Assembly (NCBI RefSeq): GCF_017356245.1
Contig: NZ_JAFMZZ010000001.1
Span: 281,073-345,072 of the forward strand
Length of the DNA stretch: 64,000 nucleotides
Reading direction: 5' to 3'
Source of the DNA: Bordetella petrii
GTDB lineage: Bacteria > Pseudomonadota > Gammaproteobacteria > Burkholderiales > Burkholderiaceae_B
Part shown: piece after piece, positions 26,822 to 35,485 of the stretch
How the letters are laid out: each line of letters opens with the position of its first letter
How positions within the stretch are numbered: position 1 is the first letter of the stretch
Translations under genes and position numbers: made by a program
The notes under the pieces: model-generated
What the model was told of the DNA's origin: nothing
The model's input: the letters and a program-made list of their open reading frames with translations, nothing else
The model's database searches: none

Positions 26822-27604
26822 TCAGATCAGGGCCTGCGTCAGGCCGTCGACCACCAGGGCCTGCCCGTTGACGCTGGCGGCCGCGTCGCTCGCGGCAAAC
26901 AGCGCCATGTTGGCGATATCCCGCGCCGACACCATGCGCCCCATCGCCGACTGATTCTCGTAGGCGCGCCCGACTTCTGCCTCCGGCAAGTTCAGCGTCC
27001 GCGCCTTGGCGGCAATCACCGCGCGGATACGCGGTCCTTCCACCGCCCCTGGCAGGATGGCGTTGACGCGAACGCCGAACTGGCCCAGCTCGATGGCCAG
27101 CGTCTTGGTAAAGCCCACCACCGCCCACTTCGATGCCGAATAGGCGGAACGCCCCGCAAAGCCCAGGTGCCCCGCCGCCGAAGACAGGTTGATCATGGCC
27201 CCCGCCTTCGATTGCTTGAGCAGCGGCACCGCCAGGCGCGCGCAAAGGAACTGCCCGGTGATGTTGACGGCCAGCGTCCTGTCCCAGTCGCCTTTGCTCA
27301 GGGTTTCCACATACCCGGTGGGCCCCGCGATGCCGGCATTGTTGACCAGCACATCCAGCCCCCTGAGCCGCGCCTGGACCTGGTCGAACAGCCCGGCCAC
27401 GCTGGCTTCGTCGGATACGTCGGCCACGGTCGTGAGCAGCCCCGGCACGGCCTGCGACGCCTGTTCCAGGGTTTTCTCGTCCAGGTCGCACACCAGCACC
27501 GAGGCGCCGGCCGCCGTGAACACCTTGGCCATCTCCAGGCCCAGGCCGCTGGCGCCCGCCGTGATCAGCACCTTGCGGCCGCGCATACTCGTTTCGTCAA
27601 ACAT
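26822..27604 (-). CDS. SDR-family oxidoreductase
   Basis: A 260-residue classical SDR with TAGASGLG (NAD-type glycine motif), NNAGIAG, the catalytic Ser in NLSSAAGHLG and YSASK for Tyr/Lys. An Asp at the end of strand 2 (VCDLDEK) favours NAD(H). It lies 39 bp after the LivMGF gene, so it is probably transcribed with the transporter. Together with the second SDR this suggests that the imported molecule is a hydroxy compound to be oxidised; this is inference. Confidence 0.88.
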   Translation of the reverse strand: MFDETSMRGRKVLITAGASGLGLEMAKVFTAAGASVLVCDLDEKTLEQASQAVPGLLTTVADVSDEASVAGLFDQVQARLRGLDVLVNNAGIAGPTGYVETLSKGDWDRTLAVNITGQFLCARLAVPLLKQSKAGAMINLSSAAGHLGFAGRSAYSASKWAVVGFTKTLAIELGQFGVRVNAILPGAVEGPRIRAVIAAKARTLNLPEAEVGRAYENQSAMGRMVSARDIANMALFAASDAAASVNGQALVVDGLTQALI

Positions 27605-27643
27605 GGCATCCTCTACTCAAATTGACTGCTCACAATCTCTGTC

Positions 27644-30136
27644 TCATACGCCCAGCAGCTTGACCTGCAGCGCCTTGTTCTGCTGCAGATCGCCGGCAGT
27701 GCCCTCGTAGGCAACCCGCCCGTTCACCATGATGTAGGCGCGGTCGACCACCTGCAGGGCCAGGTCGATCCGCTGCTCTACCAGCAAGATGCTGGCCCGC
27801 TCGCGCAGTTGAATCACCGCTTCCAGCACTTCGGTAACAATGGCGGGCGCCAGCCCCTCGAACGGCTCGTCGAGCAGGATGAGATCGGCCGGCGCCATCA
27901 GGGCGCGGGCAATGGCCAGCATCTGCTGCTCGCCTCCGCTGAGATTGCCGCCCAGAGACGACTGCAGGGTGCCCAGTTTCGGAAACAGTTCAAACACCTG
28001 GTCCGGGCTCCATCCGCCCGGCCGGCGGGCAATCAGCAGGTTGTCCAGGATACTCAGGTTGGGAAACACCCGGCGCCCCTGGGGCACGATGGCGATTCCC
28101 TGGCGGTTGATCTGGTTAGGCGCCTGGCCGGTAATTTCCGATCCCTTGAAATGCAGCTGGCCCTTGCTGGCCGCCAGCAGCCCCATGATGGTGTACAAGG
28201 TGGTGGTCTTGCCCACGCCGTTGCGCCCCAGCAGCGCCACCGCCTCTCCTTCGCGCACTTCCAGCGACAGGCCATCCAGCACGCTGCTGCCGTCATAGCC
28301 CGAATCCACGTTCCGCAGGCTCAGCACGGGCGCGCGATCCGCCGCGGCCGGCTGCCGCGCAACGGGCACGGCGGCCGCCGCTTCGCTTGTTTCGCCCAGA
28401 TACGCCTTCACCACTTCGGCATTGCTGACCACGGCATCGGGGTCGCCGTCGGCAATCAGGCGCCCCTGGTGCAGCACGGTTATGCGGTCCGACAGCGAAA
28501 TCACCCGGTCGATGTCGTGCTCGATGAGAAAAATCGTGTAGTGCCCCGCAAGGCGGCGGATCAGCGCGCCGATGCGCTCACGGTCGACGTCGGCCAGCCC
28601 GGCCAGCGGCTCGTCGAGCAGCAGCAATTCGGCGCTGGTCGCCATGGTGACCGCGATATCCAGCAGCCGCTGCTCGCCATGCGGCAGATTGGCGATCACT
28701 TCTCCCGCTTTTTCTTCCAGCCCCACTGCCTTGAGCAGCCCCCAGGCGCGTTCCAGCGGCTCGGGCAGATCATAGGCGTTGCGCCACAGCGACGCGTGCT
28801 GTGGCGACTCGGCCTGGGCCGCCACCCGCACCGCCTCCAGCACGGTCAGGTTCTCCGGCAGGCTTACCACCTGGAACGACCGCGACATGCCCAGGCGGGT
28901 GCGTTCGTGGATCTTCAGCTTGCTGATTTCCCTGCCATTGAATTTGATGCTGCCGGCATCGTGCGGGATAAGGCCGGTCAGCATGTTGAACAGCGTCGTC
29001 TTGCCCGCGCCGTTGGGGCCGATCAGGCTATGGACGCTGCCCGCGCTGACCGTCAGGCTGATATCGTCGGCGGTCACCACATGGCCGAAACGCTTGCTCA
29101 GGTGGGAGACTTCCAGAATCGTATGGCGCTCGGCCCGGCCTTTGACGGCGAACGGGTCCACCACGCTGGCAGGCATCTGCGGCGCCGGCGTGCACGTCAG
29201 GCTCCACCGCCCATGCCCGCGAAGGCGCGCATAGAATCCGCTCAGGCCTTCCGGCGACAGCAGCACCACGGCAATGATCAACGCGCCGAAAATCAACCAC
29301 CAGTGTTCCGTGTACGCACTGAGCTGATCGCTGAGGTTGATGTAGATAATGGCGCCCCACAACGGCCCCAGAAAATGATGGATGCCGCCCAGCAAGGTCA
29401 TCATTACCGGATCGCCGGCATGCTGCCAGTTCAGGTTATCGGCATAGGCGCCATGGATCAGCAGCGACAGCATGCCGCCGCCCAGGCCGATGAACGCCGC
29501 GTGCAGAACAATGGCGCACAGCTTGTAGCCCCACGGGTCGTAGCCCAGATATTGCACGCGCTTTTCATTGTCGCGAATCGCCTGCAGGACGCGGCCGAAC
29601 GGCGAATGCACAATGCGCTGCAGCAGCCAGGCGCACACCAGCACGATGACGGCGCAGAAAACGTAATAGTTCACGGCACCTTCCAACCCTGGGCGCAACA
29701 CCCCCTGCAGGCCGTTTTCCCCGCCGGTGAAACTGGTCCAGCGAAAGCAGATCTCGAAGAACAATTGCGTGAAGGCCAGCGTCAGCAGCGCGAAATACAA
29801 GCCCCTGCGCCGCAGGATCAGCGCGCCGACCAGCAGGCCCAGCAGCGCCGCGAAAACCATGCCGACGATCAGCGCCAGCACGACGTTCTGGGTCACGTGC
29901 AGCGAAAACAGCGCACTGGCGTAGCTGGCCATGCCGAAGAACATCGACGAGCCGAACGACACCATGCCCGTGTAGCCCAATAGCAAGTTGTACGCAATGC
30001 CGTAAAGCGCATAAATCACCACCTGCGTGGCCAGGCTTATGGTAGAGCCGGCCAGCGTCATCAACACCGGAAGAACGATGAATACCAGGGCCAGCACCAC
30101 CAGCGGCTGGGCAAGCGGATTTCGCAGGCTTTTCAT
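27644..30136 (-). CDS. LivM-LivG-LivF triple fusion ABC transporter protein
   Basis: An 830-residue single polypeptide. Residues 1 to about 315 are a LivM permease (VIYALYGIAYNLLLGYTGMVSFGSSMFFGMASY). About 330-590 are LivG, with Walker A GPNGAGKTT near 372, HGEQRLLDIA and LLLDEPLAGL. About 602-830 are LivF, with Walker A GRNGVGKTT near 638, LSGGEQQMLAIARAL and LLDEPFEGLAP. LivG-LivF are joined by an Ala/Pro-rich linker. The protein thus supplies one permease and both ATPases of a HAAT-type importer. The ATG at 30136 overlaps the livH stop by 4 bp; an open frame further upstream only shadows livH. Confidence 0.92.
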   Translation of the reverse strand: MKSLRNPLAQPLVVLALVFIVLPVLMTLAGSTISLATQVVIYALYGIAYNLLLGYTGMVSFGSSMFFGMASYASALFSLHVTQNVVLALIVGMVFAALLGLLVGALILRRRGLYFALLTLAFTQLFFEICFRWTSFTGGENGLQGVLRPGLEGAVNYYVFCAVIVLVCAWLLQRIVHSPFGRVLQAIRDNEKRVQYLGYDPWGYKLCAIVLHAAFIGLGGGMLSLLIHGAYADNLNWQHAGDPVMMTLLGGIHHFLGPLWGAIIYINLSDQLSAYTEHWWLIFGALIIAVVLLSPEGLSGFYARLRGHGRWSLTCTPAPQMPASVVDPFAVKGRAERHTILEVSHLSKRFGHVVTADDISLTVSAGSVHSLIGPNGAGKTTLFNMLTGLIPHDAGSIKFNGREISKLKIHERTRLGMSRSFQVVSLPENLTVLEAVRVAAQAESPQHASLWRNAYDLPEPLERAWGLLKAVGLEEKAGEVIANLPHGEQRLLDIAVTMATSAELLLLDEPLAGLADVDRERIGALIRRLAGHYTIFLIEHDIDRVISLSDRITVLHQGRLIADGDPDAVVSNAEVVKAYLGETSEAAAAVPVARQPAAADRAPVLSLRNVDSGYDGSSVLDGLSLEVREGEAVALLGRNGVGKTTTLYTIMGLLAASKGQLHFKGSEITGQAPNQINRQGIAIVPQGRRVFPNLSILDNLLIARRPGGWSPDQVFELFPKLGTLQSSLGGNLSGGEQQMLAIARALMAPADLILLDEPFEGLAPAIVTEVLEAVIQLRERASILLVEQRIDLALQVVDRAYIMVNGRVAYEGTAGDLQQNKALQVKLLGV

Positions 30137-31011
30137 TCGAAGCGCTCCCAGTGTTCGCCGAACAGGCCCCGTGGAAACAGCAGCAGCACGATAATCATCA
30201 GGACATACATCACCGAACTGGACGCAACGGGCCAGAACTGAATGGTCATCGCCACCGCGATTCCCACCAGCAACCCCGCCACCACGGCCCCCCTCAGGCT
30301 GCCCAGGCCGCCGATCACAACCACCACGAAGGCCGGCATGATGGCCTGTTCGGCCATCGCCGGCACCACGCTCCACAGCGGCGCCGCAAGCACGCCCGCG
30401 GCCCCGGCCACCAGGCAGCCCAATCCGAAAATGAACATGAACACGCGCTTCAGGTTGATGCCCAGCATGCTCACCATGTCGGGGTCGCGCGAACCCGCGC
30501 GCACAATGCGCCCGTAAGGGGTTTTTTCCAGGAAAAGCCAGGTCGCCGCCAGAATCACGATCGTCATCACCAGCACGGCCAGGCGATACTGGGTCACGAA
30601 TATCGGGCCCACGTGCAAGAACCCCGACAATGCCTCCGGGGTGTCGAACGGATGCCCCATGGCGCCCCAGATAGTGCGGATCAGTTCCTGGATGAACAGC
30701 GCCAGGCCGAAGGTCAGCACCAGTCCAAGCAAGGGTTCCTTGTCGTACAGGGGCCGCAGCAGCGTCCGCTCGACCAGCAGGCTGATCAGGCCCACCAATA
30801 ACGGCGCCGCCACCAGCGCGCCGCCGAACCCCAGGTACGGCCTGAGGCTCAAGGCAAGATAGGCGCCCAGCGCAAAGAAAGCGCCGTGCGCAAAATTCAC
30901 CAGTCCCAGCATGCCGAAGATAATCGACATGCCCACGGCGATAAGCACATAAAGAAAACCCAGCACCAGCCCGTTCATGAGCTGAGAGGCGAGCAGCGTA
31001 GTATCCAGCAT
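30133..31011 (-). CDS. LivH-like branched-chain-type ABC permease
   Basis: A 292-residue permease. Hydrophobic helices start at ASQLMNGLVLGFLYVLIAVGMSIIFGMLGLVNFAHGAFFALGAYL, which is the LivH signature, and the EAA-like cytoplasmic loop follows (PYGRIVRAGSRDPDMVSMLGIN). It pairs with the LivM half of the fusion to make the membrane pore. It overlaps the LivMGF gene by 4 bp. A strong hairpin separates it from the upstream binding-protein gene. Confidence 0.92.
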   Translation of the reverse strand: MLDTTLLASQLMNGLVLGFLYVLIAVGMSIIFGMLGLVNFAHGAFFALGAYLALSLRPYLGFGGALVAAPLLVGLISLLVERTLLRPLYDKEPLLGLVLTFGLALFIQELIRTIWGAMGHPFDTPEALSGFLHVGPIFVTQYRLAVLVMTIVILAATWLFLEKTPYGRIVRAGSRDPDMVSMLGINLKRVFMFIFGLGCLVAGAAGVLAAPLWSVVPAMAEQAIMPAFVVVVIGGLGSLRGAVVAGLLVGIAVAMTIQFWPVASSSVMYVLMIIVLLLFPRGLFGEHWERFE

Positions 31012-31035
31012 CAGGATCCCCTACCTTGGGCAGGG

Positions 31036-31073
31036 TGCCCGGTTTGCCGGCTCCCGCGCCGGCAAACCGGGCA
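31036..31073 (-). promoter_or_regulatory. Perfect 16-bp hairpin between livK and livH
   Basis: The 16-base arms at 31036-31051 and 31058-31073 are exact reverse complements around a 6-base loop. No T-run follows on the minus strand, so it is more likely an mRNA-stabilising or partial-termination hairpin that lets the binding protein be made in excess of the permeases. Confidence 0.75.
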
Positions 31074-31088
31074 CGCCAGCCATGCGAA

Positions 31089-32360
31089 CTACAGCGACGT
31101 CGGCATCTTGCACAGGGACTCGGCCTGCGACCCGAACAGATCATCGAAGGTCTGCCCCTTGCCGGGTACTTCTTCCACGATGTCGAAATAGTCGTACTTG
31201 TCGGTGACTTTCTTCTTGACCTGCGCCACCAGCGTGGGCTGGATCAGTTGATGATCCCAGGGGCGGAAATACATCGAGCCCGCTTTCTTGTAGCCGTCGA
31301 ACTTGTGTCCTTCCAGGAACTCTACAAGCTTACTCGAATCGGTAGACCCGGTTTCTTTGATGGCGGTAATGATCGCCGTCGTGCCGAACCAGTCCTGCCA
31401 GGCCTCGGCCTCCGGCGGCGTCTTGTACCGTGCCATGTAGCTCTTGACGAACGCGCGGCTGAGCTCGGTGTTCTGGTCTCCGGTGTAGTTCCATATTTTC
31501 GGATACACGCCGGTCGCCGCCGCCGGCCCGGCCGACCACAGATCGGTGTCGTTGCAGCTCAGGGCCGAAACCGGTATCTTGCCCGTCAGCCCCATCTGGT
31601 GGAACTGCTTCAGGAAATTCGTCAGGTCGCTGCCGCCCAGGCCCAGGTATATGGCATCCGGCTTCGCCGAAACAATCTTCAATATGAACGAGCTGTAGTC
31701 CGTGGTGCCCAGCGGCGTCTGATCCGCGCCCACCACCTTGCCGCCATCGTCTTTCAGCAATTTGCTCATCTGCTGAAATCCGTCGATCCCCCAGGCATAA
31801 GAAGCGTACAGAAAGTACCAGTTCTTCCCGTTCTTCGCGAAAGTCGGGTACACGCTGCGCGTGGTTTCATAATTGGGCGAATCAACCCGGAACGTATAGC
31901 GGGCGCACTTTTCGCCGGTGATTTCACTGGCGTTCGGCCCGGTGGCCATGAGCAGGATCTTTTCGCGTTCGGCAACCGGCATGATGGCCAGGATATCGCC
32001 GCTGGAAATACCGCCCTGCACCGCCACCACCTTCTCTTGCTGGATCAGGCGCTGCATATTCTGCTGGGTGGTCTGCGGCCCGTTTTCATCCAGCCAGACC
32101 AGCTCGATCGGCCGGCCCAGAACCTGGCTGTTGGCGTCCGCCACCGCGATCGTCGCGCCGTTGTAGCCCTGCGTGCCCTGCACCGCGTAGGTACCCGACT
32201 TGGCCAGCAAGACGCCGATTTTGATCGGCTCCGCCGCAAGAGCGCTGCGGGCGAACGGAACCGCGCCCGCCACACCCGTTACCAAACCGGCAACGCCAGC
32301 CTTCATCAGGCTGCGCCGTGAAATTCCGTCCCGGCATGAAGTCACTTCCTTATGCGACAT
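31089..32360 (-). CDS. LivK-like ABC transporter substrate-binding protein
   Basis: A 423-residue periplasmic binding protein of the branched-chain-amino-acid (Peripla_BP_6) type. It has a Tat-style signal (SRRSLMKAGVAGLVTGVAG) cleaved near SALAAEP. The mature start PIKIGVLLAKSGTYAVQGTQGYNGATIAVADAN is typical, and it continues with ASEITGEKCARYTFRV and YKTPPEAEAWQDWFGTTAIITAI. Substrates of this family include amides, aromatic acids, urea and amino acids, so the real ligand is not known. It is the first gene of the operon and is divergent from the GntR gene. Confidence 0.9.
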   Translation of the reverse strand: MSHKEVTSCRDGISRRSLMKAGVAGLVTGVAGAVPFARSALAAEPIKIGVLLAKSGTYAVQGTQGYNGATIAVADANSQVLGRPIELVWLDENGPQTTQQNMQRLIQQEKVVAVQGGISSGDILAIMPVAEREKILLMATGPNASEITGEKCARYTFRVDSPNYETTRSVYPTFAKNGKNWYFLYASYAWGIDGFQQMSKLLKDDGGKVVGADQTPLGTTDYSSFILKIVSAKPDAIYLGLGGSDLTNFLKQFHQMGLTGKIPVSALSCNDTDLWSAGPAAATGVYPKIWNYTGDQNTELSRAFVKSYMARYKTPPEAEAWQDWFGTTAIITAIKETGSTDSSKLVEFLEGHKFDGYKKAGSMYFRPWDHQLIQPTLVAQVKKKVTDKYDYFDIVEEVPGKGQTFDDLFGSQAESLCKMPTSL

Positions 32361-32422
32361 AATTGTCTCCTTGTGATTTGACGCACCGCAACGGATCCTC
32401 AGGGGAAGCCGGATCTCTTATT

Positions 32423-32455
32423 GTGATCACAGTTATGTTACTCAGACGTGATCAC
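32423..32455. promoter_or_regulatory. Two GntR operators
   Basis: The palindrome GTGATCAC appears at 32423-32430 and 32448-32455, exactly 25 bp apart, each followed by AG. It lies in the divergent promoter between livK (start 32360) and the GntR gene (start 32507) and fits FCD-type GntR binding. Confidence 0.8.
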
Positions 32456-32506
32456 AGATCACATAAGGGTTTAGCCTAGGTATTATTAATAAAAGCCGCG
32501 CACAAC

Positions 32507-33223
32507 ATGAACCAGACACTCAAACCTGTACAGCAGAGCGAGACGCTGGGTGCCCAGGTACTCCAGCAAATAAAAGAAATTCTGCTCACCGGCCGGATCA
32601 CGCCGGGCGAATCCCTGTCGCTGCGGTCCGCCGCGGAATCGCTGGGGGTGAGCATGATGCCGGTGCGCCAGGCGGTCCATCAATTAGTGGCCGACCAGGC
32701 CCTGGAAGTCACGCCCAACCGCTCGGTGCGCGTGCCGGTCATGACGGCCGCGCAGTTCCACGAAGTCACGCAGATCCGGCTGGAAGTGGAAAGCTATGCG
32801 GTTGAAAAAGCGGTGCCGAACGTGGACCCTGCCCTGGTCCAGTCGCTACGCGAGCTGAATGCCGCGCTTTCCAAGGCACTGACGGCCGGCGGCGACAGCC
32901 TGGGCGACGCCGTACTGCTCAACAAAACGCTGCATTTCTCCATCTACTCGGCGGCAAACATGCCCACCCTGGTGAAGATGATCGAATCGCTGTGGCTTCG
33001 CATCGGCCCCATCCTGAACTACGATCTGCGCTCGGGGTCCGAACGGACCCTGAACAAGGTCGCCGTGGCCCACCATGACGCGCTGATCAACGCGCTGGAA
33101 GCGCAAGACATCGCATCCGCGCGCAAGGCATTGCAGCAGGATATCGAGACCGCCTACCAGTACATCGTCAGCCAGCGGTATGCCGGGTTGGCTACGCGGC
33201 ATGGGCTCGGGACGGCGCCATGA
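32507..33223 (+). CDS. GntR/FCD-family transcriptional regulator
   Basis: A 238-residue GntR protein. The winged helix is LGAQVLQQIKEILLTGRITPGESLSLRSAAESLGVSMMPVRQAVHQL, followed by an all-helical FCD domain with the metal/acid-binding His in HFSIYSAANM and VAHHDALI. It is divergent from livK, and two identical palindromes lie between them, so it probably controls the import operon and itself. Its stop overlaps the next gene by 4 bp. Confidence 0.92.
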   Translation: MNQTLKPVQQSETLGAQVLQQIKEILLTGRITPGESLSLRSAAESLGVSMMPVRQAVHQLVADQALEVTPNRSVRVPVMTAAQFHEVTQIRLEVESYAVEKAVPNVDPALVQSLRELNAALSKALTAGGDSLGDAVLLNKTLHFSIYSAANMPTLVKMIESLWLRIGPILNYDLRSGSERTLNKVAVAHHDALINALEAQDIASARKALQQDIETAYQYIVSQRYAGLATRHGLGTAP

Positions 33224-33789
33224 ACAACACCTCTTCTGCCAGTCCGGCGCCATTCCAGCTCCACTGGTCGCTCGTGCCTCCCGACCAGGCCCCGGGCCTG
33301 GCAGCAGACGGGACCCGGTTGCTGGCCATCTGGCCGGCGCCCGTAAACCATGACGCCTGCTTCGAGGCCGCCGGCTTTACCCTGTTCGGCGACAATGACG
33401 AAACGTGGGATCAGGCCGCTGAAGACCTGCTGCGGCGGGTCATCGAACATCTTTCCCGATTCGGCGCCCCCAGACTGGTAAGCGCCCCGCTCAGGGACGA
33501 CCCGCCCTGGTATCTGCGCCCATTCCGAACCGGGCGGGAACTGCCGCTATGGGAACAGGCCTTGCTGCCGATGAAGTGCGACTCACTGCCCCTGTTCCAG
33601 GCGCGGTTTGGCGAGAACGGTGCCGCACTGCGAACCAGCAACGGGCACTTTCTTCTCTGGGTCAGCCTGCCAGGGCCCGGGTCAGCACCATCCGAATTCG
33701 TCAGAAACGTCGCGCCGCCCTGGGAAGCTCTTGAAACCCGGCTCCGCTGGCGTAACCTGCTGCCGATTGTTGAAGAGGGGAATGGTTAA
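33220..33789 (+). CDS. Hypothetical protein coupled to the GntR gene
   Basis: A 189-residue protein with no signal peptide, membrane segment or family I recognise. It is rich in Trp and Pro (LHWSLVPPDQAPGLAADGTR, DDPPWYLRPFRTGRELPLWE). Its ATG overlaps the GntR stop (ATGA), so it is translationally coupled to the regulator and presumably works with it or with the transporter. It ends 5 bp before the convergent guaA stop. Confidence 0.7.
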   Translation: MNNTSSASPAPFQLHWSLVPPDQAPGLAADGTRLLAIWPAPVNHDACFEAAGFTLFGDNDETWDQAAEDLLRRVIEHLSRFGAPRLVSAPLRDDPPWYLRPFRTGRELPLWEQALLPMKCDSLPLFQARFGENGAALRTSNGHFLLWVSLPGPGSAPSEFVRNVAPPWEALETRLRWRNLLPIVEEGNG

Positions 33790-33794
33790 ATCCC

Positions 33795-35390
33795 CTACTC
33801 CCACTCAATCGTCGCAGGCGGCTTGCTCGACACGTCGTACACCACCCGGTTGATACCTCGCACTTCGTTGATGATGCGCGACGACACGCGGGCCAGCAGC
33901 GCGTGCGGCAGCGGTGCCCAGTCGGCGGTCATGAAGTCGAAGGTCTGCACGGCGCGCAGGGCCACCACGTATTCGTAGGTGCGGCCGTCGCCCATCACCC
34001 CCACCGACTTCACCGGCAGGAACACGGCGAAGGCCTGCGAGGTCAGGTCGTACCAGCTCTTGCCGCTGGTGTCGTCGATGGTGCTGCGCAGTTCGTCGAT
34101 GAAGATGGCGTCGGCGCGGCGCAGCAGGTCGGCGAATTCCTGCTTGACCTCGCCCAGGATGCGCACGCCCAGGCCGGGGCCCGGGAACGGATGGCGGTAC
34201 ACCATCTGCGGCGGCAGGCCCAGGGCCACGCCCAGTTCGCGCACTTCGTCCTTGAACAGTTCGCGCAGGGGTTCCAGCAGTTGCAGGTTCAGCGTGTCGG
34301 GCAGCCCGCCCACGTTGTGATGCGACTTGATCGAGGTGGCCTTGCCGGTCTTGGCGCCGGCCGATTCGATGACGTCGGGGTAGATGGTGCCCTGGGCCAG
34401 CCACTTGGCGCTTTTCAGCTTGCCGGCCTCGGCCTGGAACACCTCGACGAACTCGCGGCCGATGATCTTGCGCTTGGCTTCGGGGTCGGCCTGGCCGGCC
34501 AGCTTGCCCATGAACTGTTCGGTGGCGTCGACGTGGACGATCTTCACGCCCATGTTCTCAGCGAAGGTCTGCATCACCTGCTTGCCTTCGTCCAGGCGCA
34601 GCAGGCCGTGGTCGACGAACACGCAGGTCAGTTGGTCGCCGATGGCCTTGTGGATCAGGGCCGCGGCCACCGATGAATCCACGCCGCCCGACAGTCCCAG
34701 GATGACTTCGTCGCTGCCTACCTGTTCGCGGATGCGCGCCACCGCTTCGGTGACGTAGTCGGGCATGTTCCAGTCGCCCTGGCAGCCGCAGATCTCGTTC
34801 ACGAAGCGGGCCAGCATGGCCTTGCCCTGCACGGTGTGGGTCACTTCGGGGTGGAACTGCACCGCATAGAACTTGCGGGTTTCGTCGGCCATGCCGGCGA
34901 TCGGGCACGAGGGGGTCGAAGCCATCAGCTTGAAGCCGGGCGGCAGCTCGGTGACCTTGTCGCCGTGGCTCATCCACACCTTCAGCATGCCGTGCCCTTC
35001 GGGCGTGGTGAAATCGGCCAGGCCGTTCAGCAGTTGGGTATGGCCATGGGCGCGCACCTCGGCGTAGCCGAATTCGCGGTGGTCGGAAAAGCTGACCGTG
35101 CCGCCCAGCTGCTGCGCCATCGACTGCATGCCGTAGCAGATGCCCAGCACCGGCACGCCCAGCTCGAACACGGCCGCCGGCACGCGCAGCGAGTCTTCCG
35201 CGTAGGCCGAGGCATGGCTGCCCGACAGGATGATGCCTTTCAGCCCCTGCCCCGCCTGGTCGCGCACGAAGGCATCATCGACGTCGCCGGGATGGATTTC
35301 GGAATAGACGCCGGCTTCGCGGACGCGGCGGGCGATCAGTTGGGTAACTTGCGAACCGTAGTCAAGAATGAGAATGCGCTGGTGGTGCAT
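33795..35390 (-). CDS. guaA: GMP synthase (glutamine-hydrolysing)
   Basis: A 531-residue GuaA. The glutamine-amidotransferase domain has nucleophile Cys85 in GICYGMQ and HPEVTHT for the His/Glu of the triad. The ATP-pyrophosphatase domain carries [11 protein letters not shown] near residue 235, and the C-terminal dimerisation domain ends in the usual IEWE. It converts XMP to GMP, the second step after guaB, which lies upstream on the same strand. The ATG at 35390 gives the normal [14 protein letters not shown] start. Confidence 0.98.
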   Translation of the reverse strand: MHHQRILILDYGSQVTQLIARRVREAGVYSEIHPGDVDDAFVRDQAGQGLKGIILSGSHASAYAEDSLRVPAAVFELGVPVLGICYGMQSMAQQLGGTVSFSDHREFGYAEVRAHGHTQLLNGLADFTTPEGHGMLKVWMSHGDKVTELPPGFKLMASTPSCPIAGMADETRKFYAVQFHPEVTHTVQGKAMLARFVNEICGCQGDWNMPDYVTEAVARIREQVGSDEVILGLSGGVDSSVAAALIHKAIGDQLTCVFVDHGLLRLDEGKQVMQTFAENMGVKIVHVDATEQFMGKLAGQADPEAKRKIIGREFVEVFQAEAGKLKSAKWLAQGTIYPDVIESAGAKTGKATSIKSHHNVGGLPDTLNLQLLEPLRELFKDEVRELGVALGLPPQMVYRHPFPGPGLGVRILGEVKQEFADLLRRADAIFIDELRSTIDDTSGKSWYDLTSQAFAVFLPVKSVGVMGDGRTYEYVVALRAVQTFDFMTADWAPLPHALLARVSSRIINEVRGINRVVYDVSSKPPATIEWE

Positions 35391-35407
35391 GGAGACTCTG
35401 CCGGTTT

Positions 35408-35454
35408 GGAAATAAAAGCGCACCGGCCAGAACCGCGGGGTTCTGCCGGTGCGC
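35408..35454 (-). terminator. Intrinsic terminator between guaB and guaA
   Basis: A stem of about 15 bp with one bulged base (left arm 35418-35433, right arm 35440-35454) has a loop rich in CG. On the minus strand it is followed by TTTTATTT (about 35410-35417). It lies between guaB and guaA, so guaA needs read-through or its own promoter. Confidence 0.8.
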
Positions 35455-35485
35455 GATGGATTGCATTGTACTCAGCCGGTGCGGA

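Noticed and set aside
29990..30140. Possible sequencing error fusing LivM, LivG and LivF
   Set aside because: Each domain is intact, the linkers are plausible and the frame is unbroken, so a genuine fusion is the simpler reading.
30137..31144. Upstream extension of the LivMGF frame through livH
   Set aside because: The extra sequence is out-of-frame livH with no family match; the ATG at 30136 gives the true LivM start.
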